Assembly: GCA_963740765.1 (NCBI GenBank) | Contig: CAVUFN010000001.1 | Location: forward strand, 183,316-247,315 | Direction of reading: 5' to 3' | Source of the DNA: DATLGB01 sp963740765 | GTDB taxonomy: Bacteria; Actinomycetota; Thermoleophilia; Solirubrobacterales; Solirubrobacteraceae | DNA: 64,000 nt | Shown: piece by piece, positions 58,765 to 64,000 of the stretch | Position numbering within the stretch: the stretch's first letter is position 1 | Layout of the letters: each line of letters starts with the position of its first letter | Made by a program: the position numbers and the translations under genes | The notes under the pieces: generated by a model | Seen by the model: the letters and a program-made list of their open reading frames with translations, nothing else | What the model was told of the DNA's origin: nothing | The model's database searches: none

Positions 58765-60002
58765 GCACGTTCTTCGACTCCCGCTGGGTCGACCGGCCCG
58801 AGCACGTCTACGACCTCGGGGCGCGCACGACGCTGCCGTCCGGCTTCCGCGCCGCGGGCGTCGCCGCCGGCATCAAGCCCAGCGGCGGCCTCGACGTCGG
58901 CCTGCTCGTCTCCGACTCACCCGAGACGACGAGCGCCGCGCGCTTCACGAGCTCCGGCGTCCTCGCCCCGCCGGTCGTGGTCACCCGCACGCGCTCCAAG
59001 CTCGCGCTGCTGCGGGCCGTCGCCGTCAACGCCGGCAACGCCAACGCGGCGACCGGCGGCCAGGGGATGGACACCGCAGCGAAGATGCAGGGCGCCGGCG
59101 CGATGTGCGCGGGCGTGCCCGAGGACCAGGTCGCGGTCGCCTCCACGGGCGTGATCGGCGTGCAGCTCGACAGCCACAAGGTCGTGAGGGGGCTGAACGC
59201 CGCCCGCACCGAGCTGAGCGGGGACTACGCGACCTTCGCCGAGTCGATCCGCACCACCGACGCGTTTCCCAAGCAGGTCACCGTCGGCGTCCAGCTCAGC
59301 GGCGGCACGGTCACGATCTCCGCCCAGTGCAAGGGCGCGGGGATGATCCAGCCGAACTTCGCCACGATGCTGTGCTTCATCCAGACGGACGCGCAGCTGC
59401 CCAGCGCCACCGCCGACCTGCTGCTGGGGGTGACCGTCAAGCGCTCGTTCGACCGGGTCAGCGTCGACGGGCAGCTCTCCACCAACGACACCGCGATCCT
59501 GATGTGCTCAGGCGCGAGCGGCGTGAAGGTCGAGCCCGAGTCGGAGGACGAGGGGCGCTTCGGCCTCGCGCTCGACGCCGTGCTGCGCCAGCTCGCGCTG
59601 ATGATCGTCCGCGACGGCGAGGGCGCCGCGCGCACGGGCCGCGTCGTGGTGACCGGCTCGCACGAGAACGCCTGCTGGCTGGCCGCGCGCGCGGTCGCCA
59701 ACTCCCCGCTGGTCAAGGCCGCGCTGCACGGCGGCGACCCCAACTGGGGCCGCATCGCCCAGGCTGTCGGCGGCGCGCTGCGGGGCAGCCACCCGCTCGC
59801 GCTCGACATCGCCATCGAGGACGTCCCGGTGTGCGTGCAGGGCGCCGCCGTCCGCCACGACGCGCAGGCGCTGGCCGACGCGGTCGCCGGGCCAGAGGTC
59901 GACTACCGCGTTGCGCTGCCCGGCGAGGGCGCCGACGCCGAGGTGTTCTTCTCCGATCTCAGCCACGACTACGTGACCATCAACGCGGAGTACACCACCT
60001 GA
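58761..60002 (+). CDS. argJ: Bifunctional ornithine acetyltransferase / N-acetylglutamate synthase
   Basis: 413 residues. GFRAAGVAAGIKPSGGLDVGLL starts the Ntn-type fold. VNAGNANAATGGQGMDTA and KGAGMIQPNFATMLCF contain the self-cleavage site (before the Thr of ATML), whose Thr becomes the nucleophile; GGDPNWGRIAQAVG and the C-terminal SHDYVTINAEYTT are conserved. It recycles acetyl from acetylornithine to glutamate, so the pathway runs as a cycle and a separate argA or argE may be dispensable. Confidence 0.95.
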   Translation: MSTFFDSRWVDRPEHVYDLGARTTLPSGFRAAGVAAGIKPSGGLDVGLLVSDSPETTSAARFTSSGVLAPPVVVTRTRSKLALLRAVAVNAGNANAATGGQGMDTAAKMQGAGAMCAGVPEDQVAVASTGVIGVQLDSHKVVRGLNAARTELSGDYATFAESIRTTDAFPKQVTVGVQLSGGTVTISAQCKGAGMIQPNFATMLCFIQTDAQLPSATADLLLGVTVKRSFDRVSVDGQLSTNDTAILMCSGASGVKVEPESEDEGRFGLALDAVLRQLALMIVRDGEGAARTGRVVVTGSHENACWLAARAVANSPLVKAALHGGDPNWGRIAQAVGGALRGSHPLALDIAIEDVPVCVQGAAVRHDAQALADAVAGPEVDYRVALPGEGADAEVFFSDLSHDYVTINAEYTT

Positions 60003-60850
60003 TGCGCGACATCGGGACCCTCCTCGAGGCGCTCCCGTACATCCGGGAGTTCCACGGGCGCACCGTCGTCATCAAGTACGGCGGCGCCGCCATGACGGAC
60101 CCCGAGCTGCGCGAGGACTTCGCCCGCGACGTCGTCCTGCTCAAGTACGTCGGCCTCAACCCCGTCGTCGTGCACGGCGGCGGGCCCGAGATCACGCGCT
60201 ACATGGAGGCGCTCAACCTCCCGGTCGAGTTCGTGTCCGGCCTGCGGGTCTCCGACTCCGACACCGTCGAGATCGCCAAGATGGTCCTGGTCGGCAAGGT
60301 CAACAAGGACATCGTCCTGCGCATCAACCGCCACGGCCAGCCGGCGGTGGGCCTGTGCGGGGACGACGGGCTGCTGTTCCGCGTCTCCACCATGACCGCG
60401 CCCGGGGGCGAGGACATCGGCTACGTGGGCAAGATCGAGCGCGTCCAGGTCGGGGTCATCAACCACATCGCCGAGGACTACATCCCGGTGATCGCGTCCG
60501 TGGGCGCCGATCGCGAGGGCCGCTCGCACAACGTCAACGCCGACGAGGCCGCCGGCGCCGTCGCCCGCGCGCTGGGCGCCTACAAGGTGCTCTTCCTCAC
60601 CGACGTCGCCGGCTGGCTGTCGGACGCGGGCGACCCGGGGTCGCTGGTCTCCGAGACGAGCGCCGACGTGGTCGAGGCGGCCATGGACGCCACGTCCGGC
60701 GGCATGCGGCCCAAGCTGCAGGCCTGCCTGGACGCCATCCACGGCGGCGTCTCCACCGCCCACATCATCGACGGCCGCGTCCCGCACTCGCTCCTGCTCG
60801 AGCTGTTCACCGACGCCGGTCAGGGGACGAAGATTTGGCCGGCGCGCTAG
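60002..60850 (+). CDS. argB: Acetylglutamate kinase
   Basis: 282 residues from ATG 60002, overlapping the argJ stop by one base. VVIKYGGAAMTDPELREDFARDVVLLKYVGLNPVVVHGGGPEI is the ATP/substrate-binding amino-acid-kinase core; NADEAAGAVARALGAYKVLFLTDVAGWL and SGGMRPKLQACLDAIHGGV follow. It phosphorylates N-acetylglutamate, usually the arginine feedback point; an extended N-terminal helix (TLLEALPYIREFHGRT) is the part involved in arginine-sensitive hexamers. Confidence 0.95.
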   Translation: MRDIGTLLEALPYIREFHGRTVVIKYGGAAMTDPELREDFARDVVLLKYVGLNPVVVHGGGPEITRYMEALNLPVEFVSGLRVSDSDTVEIAKMVLVGKVNKDIVLRINRHGQPAVGLCGDDGLLFRVSTMTAPGGEDIGYVGKIERVQVGVINHIAEDYIPVIASVGADREGRSHNVNADEAAGAVARALGAYKVLFLTDVAGWLSDAGDPGSLVSETSADVVEAAMDATSGGMRPKLQACLDAIHGGVSTAHIIDGRVPHSLLLELFTDAGQGTKIWPAR

Positions 60851-61953
60851 TCGACAACTACGCGCGGTACCCCGTCGAGTTCGCGTCGGGCTCCGGGTGC
60901 GAGCTGGTCGACTCGGAGGGCAGGACCTACCTCGACCTCCTGAGCGGGATCGCGGTCTGCAACACCGGACACTGCCACCCGCACGTCGTCGCTGCCGTGC
61001 GCGAGCAGGCGGGGCGGCTCATGCACGTCTCCAACCTCTTCTACACGCACGAGAACGTCCGGCTCGCGGAGCGGCTGAGCGCGGCCAGCCTCGGCGGCAA
61101 GGTGTTCTTCTGCAACAGCGGCGCGGAGGCCAACGAGGCGGCGATCAAGCTCGCCCGCAAGCGCCGTCGCGGCGGCGGCTTCCTCGTCGCCCACGGCGGC
61201 TTCCACGGCCGGACGTACGGCGCGCTCAGCGCGACACCGCAAGAAGCCAAGCAGGCACCGTTCGCGCCGCTCGTCCCCGGTTTCGAGGCGCTCGACGTGA
61301 CCGGGATCGCCGCGGCGGTGAACGACGGGACGGCCGCGGTCCTGCTCGAGGTCGTCCAGGGCGAATCCGGGGTCAACCTCGTCGATCCCGCGGTCCTGCG
61401 CGACATCCGGGCCGCCTGCGACGAACACGGCGCCCTCCTGATCCTCGACGAGGTCCAGACCGGCATGGGCCGGACGGGCACCCTGTGGGCCTACGAGCAG
61501 ACGGGCGTCGTCCCCGACGTCATCACGACCGCCAAGGGCCTGGGCGGCGGCTTCCCGATCGGCGCGCTGATCACCACGCCGGAGACCGCCGACGTCTTCG
61601 CGCCGGGCGACCACGGCTCGACCTTCGCCGGCAACCCGCTCGCCTCCGCGGCCGCCAACGCCGCGCTCGACGTCCTCGACGACCCGGACCTGCTCCTGCA
61701 CGTCCGCGAGGTGGGCGAGGTCCTGCGCGAGCGCCTGCTCGAGCTGCCCAAGGTTCGCTCTGTCCGCGGCCTCGGCCTGATGGTCGCCGCGGAGGTGAAC
61801 GCAGAAGCGCCCGACGTGGCTCGCCGGGCGCTTCTGGAGGAGGGACTCGTGATCAACGCCACTGGGCCGACCACGTTGCGCTTCGTGCCCCCGCTGGTGA
61901 TCACGGAGGCACAGGTGGGCGAGGCGCTCACGCGCCTCGCCCGGGTGCTCTAG
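60835..61953 (+). CDS. argD: Acetylornithine aminotransferase
   Basis: 372 residues from TTG 60835, overlapping argB by 16 bases; no ATG or GTG is placed before the conserved NYARYPVEFASG. A class III PLP enzyme: FCNSGAEANEAAIKLARK, ILDEVQTGMGRTGTLWAYEQ and the PLP lysine in ITTAKGLGGGFPIGA. It converts N-acetylglutamate semialdehyde to N-acetylornithine. Last gene of the argCJBD set; its stop shares CTAG with the convergent lipoprotein gene. Confidence 0.93.
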   Translation: MAGALVDNYARYPVEFASGSGCELVDSEGRTYLDLLSGIAVCNTGHCHPHVVAAVREQAGRLMHVSNLFYTHENVRLAERLSAASLGGKVFFCNSGAEANEAAIKLARKRRRGGGFLVAHGGFHGRTYGALSATPQEAKQAPFAPLVPGFEALDVTGIAAAVNDGTAAVLLEVVQGESGVNLVDPAVLRDIRAACDEHGALLILDEVQTGMGRTGTLWAYEQTGVVPDVITTAKGLGGGFPIGALITTPETADVFAPGDHGSTFAGNPLASAAANAALDVLDDPDLLLHVREVGEVLRERLLELPKVRSVRGLGLMVAAEVNAEAPDVARRALLEEGLVINATGPTTLRFVPPLVITEAQVGEALTRLARVL

Positions 61954-62627
61954 GGGAGGGCGACGGTGATCTTGGCGACGCCGATCACGAGGTTCTTCTC
62001 GAGGGCGTCGATGTTGAACGTCTTGTTCAGGAGGTCAGCGGCCTCCTGGGTCAGCTTGACGGTCGTGCCCTCGAGGACCGCGGTGTTGTTGGACTCCTTC
62101 ACCGCGAGGGGCTTCAGGGTGCTGCCGTCGAGGAAGAACAGCGGCGCGCTGGGGGCCGCTTCCTCGCCGTTGACCGACACCTTGCCGGTCAGCTGCGACT
62201 TGCCGGGGTCGACGACGAAGTTCTCGAGGTCGACCTTGGTGTCGCCGGCGGTCAGGCTGAGGCCCGAGCCGTCGTGGTCGATCTCGCCCTGGACGAACGG
62301 GCTGACCGAACCGGGCTTGAAGTACTTCACGGTGCCGCCCGTGATCGGGAAGACGGCGGAGCCGGTGTCCGTGATGCGCGCATCGCCGACGGGGGCGGGC
62401 GTCACCTTGAGCTGCGTCAGGGCGTCCACGAAGCCGGAGTCGAGCTTGACGGCGGTCGTCTCACCGGTCAGCGAGGGGATCTCGGCAACGGGCTTGACGT
62501 CGGCCTTCTGGGACGAGGAGGAGGAACTGGTGGTGCTCGACGAGCTTTCGTCGGAATTACCACAAGCGGCCACGCCGAAAGCGAGGACACCCGTGGAGAG
62601 CAGGGCGATCGGAATCTTCTTGGTCAT
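61950..62627 (-). CDS. Surface lipoprotein with HtaA-like domain
   Basis: 225 residues. Lipobox VAAC (Cys22), then a Ser/Thr-rich linker (SDESSSSTTSSSSSS). The body TTAVKLDSGFVDALTQLKVTPAPVGDA...AVFPITGG...GEIDHDGSGLSLTAGDTKVDLENFVVDPGKSQLTG resembles HtaA-type heme-binding or related cell-surface domains of Actinobacteria. Lipid anchoring outside the membrane is well supported, while heme binding is inference. It interrupts the arginine genes on the opposite strand. Confidence 0.7.
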   Translation of the reverse strand: MTKKIPIALLSTGVLAFGVAACGNSDESSSSTTSSSSSSQKADVKPVAEIPSLTGETTAVKLDSGFVDALTQLKVTPAPVGDARITDTGSAVFPITGGTVKYFKPGSVSPFVQGEIDHDGSGLSLTAGDTKVDLENFVVDPGKSQLTGKVSVNGEEAAPSAPLFFLDGSTLKPLAVKESNNTAVLEGTTVKLTQEAADLLNKTFNIDALEKNLVIGVAKITVALP

Positions 62628-62660
62628 GTGAGGGTATTCGTGCCACCCCCTGTCTTTGGA

Positions 62661-62870
62661 TCAGCCCTCTTCGACGCGCTCGATCAGGAAGGCCACGCGG
62701 ATATGGGCTCGCCACTCGTCCAGCTCGGGGCCCCGGAGGCCGATCGAGACGACGTCGACGGCCTTGATGTTGCGCAGCGTCTGGCGCGCCTCGGTGAGGG
62801 CATTGTGGACGGCGTCGTCGGACGACTCGGAGGAGCTGCCGACGAGCTCGATGATCTTCACGATGGACAT
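62661..62870 (-). CDS. Dodecin family protein
   Basis: 69 residues: MSIVKIIELVGSSSESSDDAVHNALTEARQTLRNIKAVDVVSIGLR...WRAHIRVAFLIERVEEG. The pattern KxIELVGSS....DAV.NA...A..TLRNI is that of dodecins, which form hollow dodecamers storing flavins (riboflavin/FMN or lumichrome) or coenzyme A. The conserved flavin-stacking Trp, usually just after the ELVG(T/S)S segment, is replaced here (SSSESSDDA), so the ligand may differ. The start codon is only 29 bases from divergent argG. Confidence 0.88.
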   Translation of the reverse strand: MSIVKIIELVGSSSESSDDAVHNALTEARQTLRNIKAVDVVSIGLRGPELDEWRAHIRVAFLIERVEEG

Positions 62871-62899
62871 GCGGGATGGCTTATACCGTTCCCGCCCCG

Positions 62900-64000
62900 A
62901 TGACCGAGCCTCCCAAGACCGAAGTCCACCAGTTCGTCGACCCGTCGACGAACGTCGCGCGGGTGGCGAGCTACCTGGCGCAGAAGGACGAAGTCGGGCG
63001 CGTGCTGCTGCTCTACAGCGGCGGCCTGGACACGAGCGTGATGCTCAAGTGGATCCAGGACGAGTACGACGCGGAAGTCGTCGCCCTGACCATCAACCTC
63101 GGCCAGCCGGGCGAGGACTACGGCGTCGTCAAGGGCAAGGCGATGAACCTCGGCGCGCTGGACTGCCACGTGGTCGACGCGCGCGAGGAGTTCGCGCGCG
63201 AGTACCTGGCGCCCGCGATCAGGGCCAACGCCGACTACGGCGACGGCTACCCGCTCTTCACGGCCCTCGGCCGGCCCCTGATCGCCAAGCTGGCGGTCGA
63301 GTACGCGCGCAAGACCGGCTGCGACACGATCGCCCACGGCTGCACCGGCAAGGGCAACGACCAGGTCCGCATCGAGGCGACCGTGGCGACGCTGGCCCCC
63401 GAGCTGAAGGTCATCGCGCCCGTGCGCTCGTGGCAGATGGGCCGCGACGCGGAGATCGAGTACGCGCGCAAGCACGGCATCCCGGTCAAGGGCGGCACGG
63501 AGGCGGCGCCGTACTCCATCGACGACAACCTCTGGGGCCGCTCGTCCGAGGGCAAGTGGATCGAGGATCTGTCGCACGCGCCCGACGACGACGTCTTCCA
63601 GCTCGTCACGCGGCCCGAGCTGGCGCCCGACGAGCCCGAGACGGTCGAGCTGACCTTCGAGGCCGGCCTGCCCGTCGCCCTGAACGGGTCGGCGATGGGG
63701 CTCGTGGACCTGCTCGATGCCGTCGCCGAGATCGGCATGCGCCACGGCGTGGGGATCGTCGACCACATCGAGGACCGCATCGTCGGGCTCAAGGTCCGCG
63801 ACATCTACGAGGTCCCGGCCGCCGCGATCGTGCTCAAGGCGCACAAGGAGCTCGAGCGCCTGACCGGCACCATCCACCAGAACCAGTTCAAGCCGGGCCT
63901 GGACCAGAAGTGGGCCTACCTGGTCTACGCGGGCCTGTGGTGGGAGCCGCTGCGACGCGACATCGAGGCCTACATCGAGCACGTCAACCGCAACGTGACC
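62900..64000 (+). CDS. argG: Argininosuccinate synthase (3' end beyond window)
   Basis: 367 codons are visible, open to the last base. RVLLLYSGGLDTSVMLKWIQ is the ATP-pyrophosphatase P-loop; HGCTGKGNDQVRIEATVATL, APVRSWQMGRDAEIEYARKHGIP, PYSIDDNLWGRSSEGKWIED and GMRHGVGIVDHIEDRIVGLKVRDIYEVPAA are all diagnostic. It joins citrulline and aspartate, the seventh arginine step. ATG 62900 is close behind a TATACC hexamer (62883-62888), so the message may have almost no leader. Confidence 0.95.
   Translation, partial: MTEPPKTEVHQFVDPSTNVARVASYLAQKDEVGRVLLLYSGGLDTSVMLKWIQDEYDAEVVALTINLGQPGEDYGVVKGKAMNLGALDCHVVDAREEFAREYLAPAIRANADYGDGYPLFTALGRPLIAKLAVEYARKTGCDTIAHGCTGKGNDQVRIEATVATLAPELKVIAPVRSWQMGRDAEIEYARKHGIPVKGGTEAAPYSIDDNLWGRSSEGKWIEDLSHAPDDDVFQLVTRPELAPDEPETVELTFEAGLPVALNGSAMGLVDLLDAVAEIGMRHGVGIVDHIEDRIVGLKVRDIYEVPAAAIVLKAHKELERLTGTIHQNQFKPGLDQKWAYLVYAGLWWEPLRRDIEAYIEHVNRNVT

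Noticed and set aside
1..64000. CRISPR array, prophage or integrative element
   Set aside because: No regularly spaced repeats, cas genes, integrase or phage structural genes were seen; the only mobile DNA is the deleted IS481 element.

Overview
The window is about 70% GC, uses GTG and TTG starts freely, and packs genes with 1-17 nt overlaps. Its content is typical of deep-branching high-GC Actinobacteria, most likely Thermoleophilia/Solirubrobacterales: DICT-domain cyclases, secreted proteins with short collagen-like tracts, SGNH/MBOAT acylation genes, and SPS-repeat and DUF6636-like secreted proteins. The lineage is inferred from gene content; there is no rRNA gene to anchor it.

Layout. 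1-9.4 kb: tail of an acyl-CoA carboxyltransferase, a FetAB-type ABC exporter, a membrane GGDEF-EAL-DICT protein, two GNAT enzymes, a flavodoxin-like protein, an SRPBCC protein and an acyl-CoA dehydrogenase. 8.6-19.3 kb: envelope and secreted proteins (two collagen-like proteins, an alpha/beta hydrolase, a coiled-coil protein with an M15-like end, a GH-A glycosidase), two glycosyltransferases, a TLP1-type thiolase homologue and tRNA-Gly. 19.3-25 kb: a PAS-EAL phosphodiesterase, a TRIC channel, a TetR/hydrolase divergon, and a decaying ArsR / thioredoxin-like / rhodanese-CBS operon. 24.9-26 kb: tRNA-Cys and tRNA-Val flanking a sulfotransferase.

26.6-32.4 kb holds the most striking locus. It is a tight five-gene minus-strand operon: a coiled-coil protein, a PAS-GAF-PAS-PAS-EAL protein with a second degenerate EAL domain, a diguanylate cyclase fused to a CarH-like B12 photosensory module (W-x9-EH motif plus cobalamin-ligand His), an ABM monooxygenase-fold protein and a small helical protein. 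It looks like a light- or cobalamin-responsive c-di-GMP switch with synthesis and breakdown translationally coupled.

32.8-40.5 kb: a lamin-tail/SPS-repeat surface protein, two paralogous SGNH proteins flanking an MBOAT O-acyltransferase, and an internally deleted IS481-type element lying at the junction of two convergent stop codons. 40.6-52 kb: a GT2-GtrA protein, greA, two alpha/beta hydrolases, a GT39 protein, an EamA/GntR pair with a perfect operator palindrome, a frameshifted class V aminotransferase, and thrS, which also carries an apparent frameshift. 52-64 kb: the conserved core run infC-rpmI-rplT-trmH/spoU-pheS-pheT-argC-argJ-argB-argD, then a lipoprotein and a dodecin on the opposite strand, and argG running off the end. 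The arginine genes cover the route from N-acetylglutamyl-phosphate reduction to acetylornithine, plus argininosuccinate synthase; argF and argH are not in the window.

Three convergent gene pairs share a CTAG tetramer as stop codon on both strands, and a fourth case is inferred under the IS element. Several frameshifts (thrS, aminotransferase, rhodanese-CBS, IS transposase, GNAT remnant) are present; those in thrS and the aminotransferase may be sequencing errors.
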